From NCBI GenBank assembly GCA_024275485.1, contig JAJRZA010000066.1, forward strand, positions 82,224-146,223: DNA of 64,000 bases, read 5' to 3'. Each line of letters begins with the position of its first letter. Position 1 is the stretch's first letter. This stretch comes from Candidatus Krumholzibacteriota bacterium (lineage in GTDB: Bacteria > Krumholzibacteriota > Krumholzibacteriia > LZORAL124-64-63). Of the stretch, positions 40,244 through 49,579 are shown one piece after another. The position numbers and the translations under genes were made by a program. The notes below the pieces were generated by a model, which searched no databases, was not told the origin of the DNA, and saw nothing but the letters and a program-made list of their open reading frames with translations.

Positions 40244-41802
40244 GTAAACCCTACGCGGCACCCAACAATCTGAAGGCCTTGGTTCTGGCTTTGCTGGTCC
40301 TGATGGTCCCGGGTCTGCTTAATGCTGCCGAACTGACGGCCCTGCGCCCACTGGGCCAAGTTGAGTTGGTGCCCATTGGTAAAAAGCAGAGAATCTACCT
40401 GACCGTTGGTGCCAAAACCGTCAAGATCCCCATCACCGGCCCCGGAGTCATCACCGGTTATGCACGGGTGCCCATGCCCACGGATGCACCAGTTGAGATT
40501 TCCGGCACTTTGAGCATGGTTGGTTTCCCCGGTGCACCCAATTCATTGCCTTTCAAATTCAAGCCATCGCGCCGAGCCTCATGGGGCGATAGCCGTTCCG
40601 GAGCCCCCAGTGGCGGCCGCAAGTTCACCGTGGATGTGCCCGATGGCGGTTTCACGCTTTCCCTCAGCAGCAGGGTTTCCACGGGCGATCCGATGCTGGT
40701 CATTTTGTATTACGAAGGTCCTGCACAGCCCAAAATGCCGGGTCTGGTTCCAACCGTAGCCTTGACTGCATCTCAGCCAAAAAAGAAGAAGAAAAAACCC
40801 GTATCCTTCCGCGGCAGTGGCAGTCTGGATGTCATCTACAACGACAACATCTTGAGCAACAGTCCCGGTTACAACGATGATTTCATTGGTGGCTTCTATC
40901 CCTGGAAATTTCTCAATGAGACCAAAGACGACATGATCATCGCCCCCGCTTTTGATATCGAAGCAAGAGCCAATTTCATCAGTTGGGGACAGTCCCGCCT
41001 CAAGTTCAAGGTCAAACGCTGGATGTACGCGCGCAACCCCATCAAGACCAACACCGACTTCCATTTCTATTATCGCCAGTACTTCGGCAAGAGGCAAAGC
41101 CTGGAGCTCTATTTTCATTTTGCTCCCGAGCAGTACATTCGGCAGCTGTCCGACCGCTCCCCCCTGGACGACCCCGACGCCCCCATCAACTGGACCCAAT
41201 TTCGTTTCCAGCGCAATGTCTGGAACGCAACTTGGCGCCAGAAAATCAGCAAAAAACTAAGCGCCAAGATTTTGTACGAAGAGAACTACCGCTACTACAA
41301 CCAACCGTTCATCGAGAACGATATTTCGGCCTGGGAAATCCGTGGCAATGTGACCTACAAAATGAGCCGGATCCTGACCTGGAACTTTGACTACAGCTAC
41401 GAAGATGCCCAGGCTCGCGCCATTGATGCATGGGATGAATTGCCCATCAACTCAAACAATTCGGATGCATCCTATGCCCGTGATTTATATCGCATCGGCG
41501 TGGATATCAGACACAAATCCCTGAAGAAAATAGTGGACAGGGTGAGCCTCAGTTTCCTGTTCATGGATTATTACTACACCACAAACAAGACCCTGGCGGA
41601 TGATCCTTATCACGCCGGGCGTCGAGACATGTTCTACAAGGGCACAGTGGAAGTCCGGCGCAAGCTGGCCGAGCCATTGACCCTGAAGCTGGCCGTGCGG
41701 CGCACCGAGCGCGTCGTCGACTCCCCCTGGGAGGGCGACATCACCACGGACAAGGATTTCACCCAATGGCTGTACTGGTTCAGCCTGAACTATCGGTTCT
41801 AA
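40240..41802 (+). CDS. Outer-membrane beta-barrel protein with N-terminal periplasmic beta domain
   Basis: Signal peptide ALVLALLVLMVPGLLNAAE; alternating-polarity strands with many aromatics; C-terminal Phe (FTQWLYWFSLNYRF); ATGA overlap with pgsW. Confidence 0.75.
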   Translation: MSKPYAAPNNLKALVLALLVLMVPGLLNAAELTALRPLGQVELVPIGKKQRIYLTVGAKTVKIPITGPGVITGYARVPMPTDAPVEISGTLSMVGFPGAPNSLPFKFKPSRRASWGDSRSGAPSGGRKFTVDVPDGGFTLSLSSRVSTGDPMLVILYYEGPAQPKMPGLVPTVALTASQPKKKKKKPVSFRGSGSLDVIYNDNILSNSPGYNDDFIGGFYPWKFLNETKDDMIIAPAFDIEARANFISWGQSRLKFKVKRWMYARNPIKTNTDFHFYYRQYFGKRQSLELYFHFAPEQYIRQLSDRSPLDDPDAPINWTQFRFQRNVWNATWRQKISKKLSAKILYEENYRYYNQPFIENDISAWEIRGNVTYKMSRILTWNFDYSYEDAQARAIDAWDELPINSNNSDASYARDLYRIGVDIRHKSLKKIVDRVSLSFLFMDYYYTTNKTLADDPYHAGRRDMFYKGTVEVRRKLAEPLTLKLAVRRTERVVDSPWEGDITTDKDFTQWLYWFSLNYRF

Positions 41803-41811
41803 GGAGTTCCC

Positions 41812-44265
41812 ATGCGTTCGCGCCGTATTGACCTGAAAATAATGCTCTTCGCCCTGTTGGCCCTTTTAGCCTGGGCTGGTTGTGCCCAACAAGATCTTTA
41901 TGAGCCACCGGGAGCCACCTTCACTCGGGTTGGCAGTGTTCCTTTGCCCAGTGAAAACGAAGGTGTGGCCATCATGGGCCGGTACGCTTTTGTTGCCGGC
42001 GGCCAGGCTGGTTTGCACGCTATCGACTTCACCGACCCAACTCATCCTGTGCTCTTGCAAACCCTCAATACTCTCAAGTACAGCGAGAGTGTCGAAGTGG
42101 TGCGCACCTTTGTGGACCACCAGTTGCAGGACATCGCCCTGGTTGTCGAAGGCACTGAAGGCATCACCAGTTACGACATCACCAATCCCTCGGACATGGT
42201 CGATTTCAACAGCGGAACCACCGCCGTTTTTGGCAATCGGGTTTTTGTGGAACAGCCTGAAGATCCGGAAGAACCGTTCATTGCCTTCCTGGCCGAGAGT
42301 TGGAAAGGCGTCCGCATTTTTGAGTCCATCCCCGCCCAACCCGGTATCCTGGCCTACAACGGAGTCTTTGTCGAAACCCAGGGCTATGCCGAAGGAATAG
42401 AGGTGCGCAACGGTTTTGCTTATGTGGCTGATGATGAAATGGGTCTTGCCGTTTTGGACGTACGCATCCTAGACCTGGACGCCGTAGAACTGGTCAGCTG
42501 GGCAGACAGCCCGGGCGAAGCCCTGGACGTGGTACTTGAAGGCGACTACGCCTATGTGGCGGACGGGTACGAAGGCCTGGCGATTTTCCGGATCAACGGG
42601 CCGGATATTCCGGTCCGTTTGACCAACCTTGACCTCGATGGCAAATGTAGGGCGGTGGCTGTGCGGGACAACCTCTGCGTCCTGGCCGCCCAGGGTAGCG
42701 GAGTGCACTTTGTGGATGTCCGGAATCCCGCGGAACCGGTTTTTCTGGGTCGCATCCTCACCGAATACGCCATGGATCTGGCCATCAGCAGCGAGGGTTT
42801 CATCCTGGTCGCGGATCGTGACGAAGGTCTTGTCATCCTCCAGGGTCCCCGTGAATTTATCGATAATACTCCCCCTGCTCCCGTGCTGAGTCTTTTCAGC
42901 GAAAGCTTCGGTGTCGGCGCAGTTCGCCTGAGTTGGTATGCCACAGGTGATGACCGCATGGAAGGTATTGCCAGCAGTTTTGAAATACGCTATGCAGAGT
43001 CACCCATCATTGACGAGACTACCTGGGATGCAGCCACGGTGATCCCCGATATTCCGGCACCCGAATTGCCCGGTACAGCCATGAGCTTTGTCGTCACCGA
43101 TATGACCTCTGGCGTGAAACACTTTGCCATTCGTTGCAGTGACAACGCCGGCCATATTTCCTCACTCAGCAATCCCGTCAGCGCCGCACCCGGTGAAGGT
43201 ATCCTGCTCCTGGAACCCAACCTCGATATTCAAGGTGGCACCACCAACGACATCTACACCTACGAAGTGACTTACATTTTCTCCGATGATCCCACCGTGT
43301 ATCAGGTTCTCATCGATGGAAACCCTTTTGACCTGAGTGTGGTGGAAACCAAATTCGGTGAAATCCTTTATCGATACCAAACCCAATTGCCCTCGGGCAC
43401 TCATACCTACTCCTTCAACTTTGAAGTGGAAGATCCCGGAGTTTCCCCCGCTACAACTGAACAGGCCAGTGGGCCGGTGGTAGGCAGCATCGTTTTTGTC
43501 ATGGGCAGTTCCGACACCGACGATATTGATAACCCGGATTTCGAACCTGGACGGCAAAGTGACGAATGGCAGCACACTGTTGTCTTTACCGACAGTTTGG
43601 TAGCCGCCGTAACAGAAGTTACCCAGGGCCAATGGGCCGACCTCGGGCTGACCGACCCAAGCCATTTCAATGGCACCAATCGGCCTGTGGAAACGCTCAC
43701 CTGGCACCAGGCTGTGCAATACTGCAATGCCCTTTCAGCTGCGGAAGGCCTTACCAGCGCTTACAGTATCAACGGGGATCAAGTCACCTGGGACCATGAT
43801 GCCGATGGTTGGCGGCTGCCCACGGAAGCCGAATGGGAATGGCTGTGTCGCAGCGGGGCCGGCACAACCTTTGCCGGAGGACCCTTGACCGGCCGAGTCT
43901 GCAACTTGGACCCCGTACTGGATGCCATGGGTTGGTACTGCGGAAGCACCTTCGACGGGAATCCATCCACCAGCGACACCGGGCTGAAAAACCCCAACAG
44001 CCGCGGCTTGTTGGACATGCACGGCAATGTCTGGGAATGGTGCTGGGATTGGTACGGCGATTATCGCACCATCGACACCGATGGTGACGGCGTCGTGCTC
44101 GACCCCATGGGCTCCATCAGCGGCACACAGCGCGTGATTCGCGGCGGAAGCTGGTACGGAGGCAGCGAAGATTGCCGCAGTGCCAACCGTGAATCGCGAA
44201 TCACCGATTCGGCCGACGATGTTGTGGGAATGCGGGTCGTTCGCACCATTTTCATCACGGATTAA
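41812..44265 (+). CDS. Lipoprotein with LVIVD-type repeats and C-terminal formylglycine-generating-enzyme-like (SUMF1) domain
   Basis: Lipobox ALLAWAGC; repeats GFAYVADDEMGLAVLDVR / DYAYVADGYEGLAIFRI; SUMF1-like VTQGQWADLG...RLPTEAEWEWLCRSG...LDMHGNVWEWCWDWYGDY...RVIRGGSWYGG. Confidence 0.88.
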   Translation: MRSRRIDLKIMLFALLALLAWAGCAQQDLYEPPGATFTRVGSVPLPSENEGVAIMGRYAFVAGGQAGLHAIDFTDPTHPVLLQTLNTLKYSESVEVVRTFVDHQLQDIALVVEGTEGITSYDITNPSDMVDFNSGTTAVFGNRVFVEQPEDPEEPFIAFLAESWKGVRIFESIPAQPGILAYNGVFVETQGYAEGIEVRNGFAYVADDEMGLAVLDVRILDLDAVELVSWADSPGEALDVVLEGDYAYVADGYEGLAIFRINGPDIPVRLTNLDLDGKCRAVAVRDNLCVLAAQGSGVHFVDVRNPAEPVFLGRILTEYAMDLAISSEGFILVADRDEGLVILQGPREFIDNTPPAPVLSLFSESFGVGAVRLSWYATGDDRMEGIASSFEIRYAESPIIDETTWDAATVIPDIPAPELPGTAMSFVVTDMTSGVKHFAIRCSDNAGHISSLSNPVSAAPGEGILLLEPNLDIQGGTTNDIYTYEVTYIFSDDPTVYQVLIDGNPFDLSVVETKFGEILYRYQTQLPSGTHTYSFNFEVEDPGVSPATTEQASGPVVGSIVFVMGSSDTDDIDNPDFEPGRQSDEWQHTVVFTDSLVAAVTEVTQGQWADLGLTDPSHFNGTNRPVETLTWHQAVQYCNALSAAEGLTSAYSINGDQVTWDHDADGWRLPTEAEWEWLCRSGAGTTFAGGPLTGRVCNLDPVLDAMGWYCGSTFDGNPSTSDTGLKNPNSRGLLDMHGNVWEWCWDWYGDYRTIDTDGDGVVLDPMGSISGTQRVIRGGSWYGGSEDCRSANRESRITDSADDVVGMRVVRTIFITD

Positions 44266-44293
44266 TCTGGTTAGTCCCAGAAAAAGGACGACA

Positions 44294-45388
44294 ATGGCAG
44301 AGAAGAAACGCTTCACCTTCATCGACGAATTCCGGGGCCTCATCGGCGTGATGATGGCCCTCGGGCACAGCAACTACTATTTCAATTCGGCCTGGCTGAG
44401 CCTGGACCCGCTGGACCCGTTTTTTGACAATCTGCCCCAGTTCCTGCTGCGGTACATGGGTTACCTGTGTGCGCCTGGCTTTCTGATGATGAACGGAGCC
44501 ATGATCTACTACGTCTTTTGGCGACGTTTGAAAAATGGGGAATCGACTTGGTCCGCCCGGTGGGGATTTATCCAACGTGGATTGTTCCTGATTGTGGTGC
44601 AACTGGTCTGGGTCAACGCATCCTGGAGTGGCTTCTCCCGATTACGATTGGGTCACTTCGGCATCATCGCCACCATCGGCACCAGCATGTTGATTCTGAT
44701 CTGGATTATCACCTGGAAATGGCAATGGCGGGCCTTGACCGCCGCGGTACTCTTCCTGGTTCATCCCTTGTTGTTGAAGATTCCTTACGACATGGACGGA
44801 CCCGCCCACTATTTGATGCAGTTCTTCGTGGACTCGGGGAACTTCAACAAATACCCGGTATTGCCCTGGCTGGCCCTGGCCATTGTCGGCAGCGTCATGG
44901 CCCACTTCTGGTTTGAAGCCTGGTCGGATCCCGACAAGCGTGCCCGCAACACCGTGCTGACAGGCCTAAGCCTTATCGGCCTGGCCTATTTGGTGCGCTT
45001 CGGGCAGGGATTCGGCAATATATTTGCCTGGGATACTTTCTTCAGTTATTCCTTCTTCCTGGTTCAGAAATACCCACCCAGCCTGGCCCATCAACTTTGG
45101 CTCTCCGGCACGGTCATTTTCCTGGTTGGAGTATTCAGTTATGTCGATCAGCGCAGCCCGATTCTGCGCCCCCTGGCCAAAGTTGGACGGGTGCCGTTGT
45201 TCTTTTATGCCGTTCACATTCCCATCTTGGCCATTTTCTCCAAACGCCTTGGGTTCTTCTACCATGAAGGGGGCGTGAAGGAGTCGCTCATCGGCTGGGT
45301 GGTTTTGCTGGCCGTGATGTACCCGCTGGCCATTTGGTTTGGTGGAATCAAAAAACGTTCTCGCGCCTGGATTATCCGCATGATATAG
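44294..45388 (+). CDS. Multi-TM acyltransferase-like membrane protein (DUF1624/HGSNAT or acyltransferase-3-like)
   Basis: FTFIDEFRGLIGVMMALGHSNYYFN N-term; about 10 hydrophobic segments; VGRVPLFFYAVHIPILAIFSKRLGFFY. Confidence 0.75.
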   Translation: MAEKKRFTFIDEFRGLIGVMMALGHSNYYFNSAWLSLDPLDPFFDNLPQFLLRYMGYLCAPGFLMMNGAMIYYVFWRRLKNGESTWSARWGFIQRGLFLIVVQLVWVNASWSGFSRLRLGHFGIIATIGTSMLILIWIITWKWQWRALTAAVLFLVHPLLLKIPYDMDGPAHYLMQFFVDSGNFNKYPVLPWLALAIVGSVMAHFWFEAWSDPDKRARNTVLTGLSLIGLAYLVRFGQGFGNIFAWDTFFSYSFFLVQKYPPSLAHQLWLSGTVIFLVGVFSYVDQRSPILRPLAKVGRVPLFFYAVHIPILAIFSKRLGFFYHEGGVKESLIGWVVLLAVMYPLAIWFGGIKKRSRAWIIRMI

Positions 45389-45474
45389 GGTTGCGCTATA
45401 TAGGGTGGCGCTCTTGTCAAATTATGATGACGGTGGTAGCCTCCGGATGTTCATTAATTCTGGAGGGTTCCTTT

Positions 45475-45534
45475 ATGAAAATCGAAGTTATTTGTCGCGA
45501 CAAAAAACAATTGAAGCCGGTTACCAAGGGCTGA
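45475..45534 (+). CDS. Candidate 19-aa small ORF / leader peptide
   Basis: GGAGGG SD then ATG...TGA encoding MKIEVICRDKKQLKPVTKG. Confidence 0.3.
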   Translation: MKIEVICRDKKQLKPVTKG

Positions 45535-45591
45535 TGCAGCCTTGGGTGGGATTGTCAGAACCTGGCAGAACCGCAGTAGAGAAGGTTGGCT

Positions 45592-46881
45592 GTGAAAAAA
45601 ATTGTCCTTGGATTCCTGATCATTTCCCTTGCTTTTGGGATTTGGATTAAGGTTTTTTCACCGAAGGAAAACCAAGCCATGTCCAGTTCCAAGGCCCTGC
45701 GTATTATTTCTCACGAGCAGTTGCTGACCCGGGTCAACCACAAGGAGGAACCTCTGCGCCTGCGCACCGCAACCGATGTTTTGCCGGGTGGCTACGCCGC
45801 AGCCATGATCCCTCTGATGATTGACTGGCAAGCCAGCGACATGAGCTCTGATAACGGCTTCGTGATCATCCACAACCTTAATCACGGCGGCAATCCCGTG
45901 GACGGCACCACCGTCTTGTGTTCTGCCAAGGTTCCTCTCGATGGAGTTGAAGCAGTTGAGTTCACCTTTTTGCCGCTGGATAAAATCGGCAAACAGGGTT
46001 TGATCCAACATGGACAGCTGCGTTTTATTTTTGCCGAGGATAGTCCGGTGTTGCTGCTGAATTATGGCGATGAATCCATGGGCAGCGATTGCAACATCCA
46101 GGACCTTGTTTTCAGCTGGGAAGCCTGGCGGGCTCCCGACGCCGGATACGATGTGAAAACCGGCATGAATCCCGCAGCCTATTTATTGAGTCCCCGTGTT
46201 TTTTCGGGACCCACCCGTTTTTTGGATGACGCCCTTGGAAAACGTGATTGGTTCAGCTACCGCCTGCGCCTGCCTGATGGTCGGCGGGGACTGGCAGAAT
46301 TATTGCGCACAAACCTGGCCCTGTGCGATGGAGTAGCCCGTCACACCGTGTCCAAAATTCTGGAGCAGAGTGAAGAACAATGGGTCAGTCAAGCACCTGC
46401 TGGCGTGCTGCACAACGAGGAAGCCCTTGCGGATTGGCAAACCCTGCGGAATGTCGTCGCTCCCCACCCTGATACGGGCGATAGCCTGATCAATCTTCCC
46501 GATGAAAACCTGGCCTATCAAACTCTCCTACGTTCCTGCGCCACCATGGCCCTTTACACCATCAACGTGGCAGTGGACCGGCTGGTGGCCTCGGGCCATA
46601 CCGACGGCTTGAACCCCGACTACCGGATGTTGCCTGATCTTGGTCAGCAGGAGCAGTGGATGACCGATCTGGCCGAGACCGACCTGAAAGGAATTTTCTT
46701 GAGGGCACCCGTCATCATGCGCTACCTGCGCGCCAATCCCCAGGCCTTTCCCAAAAATATTCCTCATCAATTGGAAAAGGCTGGACTTTTGGCCATTGTC
46801 CATGGCAAGCCCCATAAGCTGCACTACCAACTTGAAGGTACTACCCCTTATGGAACCCTTCAGGAAAACCTGATCAAATAA
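45592..46881 (+). CDS. Hypothetical membrane-anchored protein
   Basis: GTG start; N-terminal anchor VKKIVLGFLIISLAFGIWIKVF; no family recognised. Confidence 0.65.
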   Translation: MKKIVLGFLIISLAFGIWIKVFSPKENQAMSSSKALRIISHEQLLTRVNHKEEPLRLRTATDVLPGGYAAAMIPLMIDWQASDMSSDNGFVIIHNLNHGGNPVDGTTVLCSAKVPLDGVEAVEFTFLPLDKIGKQGLIQHGQLRFIFAEDSPVLLLNYGDESMGSDCNIQDLVFSWEAWRAPDAGYDVKTGMNPAAYLLSPRVFSGPTRFLDDALGKRDWFSYRLRLPDGRRGLAELLRTNLALCDGVARHTVSKILEQSEEQWVSQAPAGVLHNEEALADWQTLRNVVAPHPDTGDSLINLPDENLAYQTLLRSCATMALYTINVAVDRLVASGHTDGLNPDYRMLPDLGQQEQWMTDLAETDLKGIFLRAPVIMRYLRANPQAFPKNIPHQLEKAGLLAIVHGKPHKLHYQLEGTTPYGTLQENLIK

Positions 46882-46980
46882 GTTTCGCCATCCGGATCGT
46901 ATTCTGCAGGCAATCCTGACTCCCAGGCAGCCAGGGACGGTTTTGGTTATGCAGGAGGGCCAAGTTCCATGACCTGGAGG

Positions 46981-47757
46981 TTACTGCCCCAATCCTGCCA
47001 GGAAGGCAGCACCCCTGAGGGTCCAATGAGGGGCCAAGAACCTGCCTTCAGCAGCCAGTTTGGCGGCCAGTCCTCCAGTGAGGACCACCGGCACCGGTCC
47101 ATAGGTTTCAAGCAATCGGGCCAGGGTCCATTCCACTCCCCCAAACCCCGTCAACCAGGCACCACCCATCATGGCTGCACGGGTATCTTTGCCCACGACA
47201 GGCGGCCGAGGTTCAAAGATCGTTTCCGAAAGCATGGCACCCTTTAGAGCCATCTGACGGGCGGCAAATTCCATTCCGGGAGCAATCAAGCCACCCTTGA
47301 ATACTCCATCGAGAAGTAGGTCAAAGGTTGTGGCCGTGCCCGCATCGACCACCAGGGCGGAAGTCATTCCCGATGCCACCGCACAGGCCATGTTGCAGAA
47401 ACGATCCGGCCCAACGGTTTCGGGCTGCTTGATCTCATGGGCAAAAGGCAATTTTTCGCTAAGCCCCACCACCTTAAACTCGGGCCAAATTTCACCCAAT
47501 AATTTTTCAACGCCTGGCACCACGGAAACCAGAACCACCTGCTCGTCCTTGTTGCCACTAAATTCAAGAATACGATCAAGAAATTCCCGAGGGTTTTCGA
47601 CATGCAGATCCGTGGGAACGACACCCAGTTCAGCGGGGTGGTTATCGGCCAGGGCAGGAACGAATCTTCCTTTGGAAAATCGGCAAAAAGAGACCGGACA
47701 ATCCCAGCGAACAATTTTGACCGAGGTATTGCCGGCATCAAGGATCAAGGCAGTCAT
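46981..47757 (-). CDS. coaX: Type III pantothenate kinase
   Basis: ALILDAGNTSVKIVRWD; TVGPDRFCNMACAVA; LVVDAGTATTFDLLLDGVFKGGLIAPGM. Confidence 0.93.
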   Translation of the reverse strand: MTALILDAGNTSVKIVRWDCPVSFCRFSKGRFVPALADNHPAELGVVPTDLHVENPREFLDRILEFSGNKDEQVVLVSVVPGVEKLLGEIWPEFKVVGLSEKLPFAHEIKQPETVGPDRFCNMACAVASGMTSALVVDAGTATTFDLLLDGVFKGGLIAPGMEFAARQMALKGAMLSETIFEPRPPVVGKDTRAAMMGGAWLTGFGGVEWTLARLLETYGPVPVVLTGGLAAKLAAEGRFLAPHWTLRGAAFLAGLGQ

Positions 47758-47759
47758 AT

Positions 47760-48659
47760 TCAGGATTCCTCCTTGCCCGCCGGCAATAGATGGACGTCGC
47801 CAGCATAGAACAGATTGGTCTGGTTGTTGTTGTCCACAACCAGCAAGGCTCCTTCGGGCCCAATGCCAAGGGATCGACCTTCAAAGACCTTACCTCCGGA
47901 ACGGATTCTAATATGACGCCCCAGCAAACAGTCTAGAGCCGACAAGGAAGACTGCCAAGGCAACCACCCTTCCCTGGCAAAGCGATCAAATTCGTCTTCC
48001 ACCCGACGCACAATACAGCCGGCAATGGATCCGGCCCTGTGCCTGCGTCCGGTTTCCATAAAAATGCTGGTGGCGGTGTTTCGCAATTCCCTGGGGAAGT
48101 CTTCTTTTCGGGTCAGGATATTCATCCCCATGCCGGCAATCAGGTTACCGCCAAAGCTGGTATTCTCCAACAACAGTCCACCAAGTTTGAACTCGCCAAC
48201 CATGATGTCGTTGGGCCACTTCAGGCGGGCGTCAAGATTGAATTCCTCCCGCAGGGCCAATACAACCATCAACCCCAGCCAAACCGAAAACCCCTTCTGA
48301 TGGGATGCCGGATGATCGGGAATGACCACCGAGAGATGCAATCCGCCACAATCAACCCAAGCGCGTCCCTGCCGGCCGCGACCGGCTGATTGATGGCGGG
48401 ATACCACCACCGTCCCTCGTTGGAAGACCTTGACCGGTGCCAATTCCATCAGGTCGGAAGCACGCCAGCCCCAATCCTCCCACTGGCAAATCCGGCCCTG
48501 GGCGGAAGGCCCACGCCCCAACAGAAACTCATTGGTGCTCGGCACATCCTCCAATAGAAAAAGGCGTGCGCCCCGGCGCCTGAAACGCACCCCAGACTCG
48601 AAGACATCCAGGCCAAACCAATCCCGGCTGACAGCGTTGTTACCACGGGGATCAATCAT
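47760..48659 (-). CDS. birA: Biotin--[acetyl-CoA-carboxylase] ligase
   Basis: VVSRHQSAGRGRQGRAWVDCGGLHLSVVIPD; RLKWPNDIMVGEFKLGGLLLE; GMGMNIL. Confidence 0.92.
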   Translation of the reverse strand: MIDPRGNNAVSRDWFGLDVFESGVRFRRRGARLFLLEDVPSTNEFLLGRGPSAQGRICQWEDWGWRASDLMELAPVKVFQRGTVVVSRHQSAGRGRQGRAWVDCGGLHLSVVIPDHPASHQKGFSVWLGLMVVLALREEFNLDARLKWPNDIMVGEFKLGGLLLENTSFGGNLIAGMGMNILTRKEDFPRELRNTATSIFMETGRRHRAGSIAGCIVRRVEDEFDRFAREGWLPWQSSLSALDCLLGRHIRIRSGGKVFEGRSLGIGPEGALLVVDNNNQTNLFYAGDVHLLPAGKEES

Positions 48660-48668
48660 TGTCAGGGT

Positions 48669-49541
48669 TCATTTCCATGGCTCCATGTCCAATCCCAAAT
48701 CCAGGGCGGGTACCGAATGAGTCAATCGTCCCACAGATACGGCATCCACTCCTGCCCTGGCGTAGGATGCGATGGTTTGCAAGGTGACTCTGCCGGAGCT
48801 CTCCAACAAGCTTGAGGAGTTTGCCTCATCCCTCCTCTTGACTGCCTGTTCGGTATCGGCAAAAGAAAAGTTGTCCAGCATGATCCACTCCACGCCCAGG
48901 TCCAGGACCCGCTTGAATTGATCCATGGTATCGACTTCAACCTCAATGGCCAGACCAGGGAATTGTCGTCGCCCCCTGCTCACCAAGTCACCGATTTCCC
49001 CTTGGGCTGCTGCCCAATGGTTATCCTTCAGCATTATCCTGTCAAAAAGTCCCATGCGATGGTTGTGGCCTCCCCCGCAACGAACCGCGTACTTGGCCAG
49101 ATGACGGAAGCCAGGCAAGGTTTTGCGCGTATCGAGTACCTTGCACCGGGTTCCCTGGACCTGCTCCACATAGTCGGCAGTGAGAGATGCGATGCCGCTC
49201 AGGTTTTGTAGAAAATTAAGCATGATGCGTTCACCGGTGAGAATAGCCGCAGCGGGACCACTCAAAACAGCCACCACTGATCCCTCTTCAACCCGGCCGC
49301 CATCTGGAATCAGGGCCTGCAACTTCACCCTCGAATCAAGTTTGTCAAACAGGACATCCACCAGGGGCAAACCCGCTATCACCCCAGGCTGACGCGCCAC
49401 AATGGATGCTTCAATAAATTTGTCAACCGCCACGGTAATCCGGGTGGTGGCGTCGCCAGTGCCGATGTCCTCGGTCAAACTCATTTCCACAAGTTCCCGC
49501 ACCTGATCGCCATGGGGAAATTTGAAATCTACAGCTTTCAC
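48669..49541 (-). CDS. nadC: Nicotinate-nucleotide pyrophosphorylase (carboxylating)
   Basis: LTEDIGTGDATTRI; LNFLQNLSGIASLTADYVE; DTRKTLPGFRHLAKYAVRCGGGHNHRMGLFDRIMLKDNH; GTG start at 49541 with GGAGG SD. Confidence 0.95.
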   Translation of the reverse strand: MKAVDFKFPHGDQVRELVEMSLTEDIGTGDATTRITVAVDKFIEASIVARQPGVIAGLPLVDVLFDKLDSRVKLQALIPDGGRVEEGSVVAVLSGPAAAILTGERIMLNFLQNLSGIASLTADYVEQVQGTRCKVLDTRKTLPGFRHLAKYAVRCGGGHNHRMGLFDRIMLKDNHWAAAQGEIGDLVSRGRRQFPGLAIEVEVDTMDQFKRVLDLGVEWIMLDNFSFADTEQAVKRRDEANSSSLLESSGRVTLQTIASYARAGVDAVSVGRLTHSVPALDLGLDMEPWK

Positions 49542-49579
49542 TTGGCCCTCCTTGGCAACATCGAAGTTGCCGAAAACAA

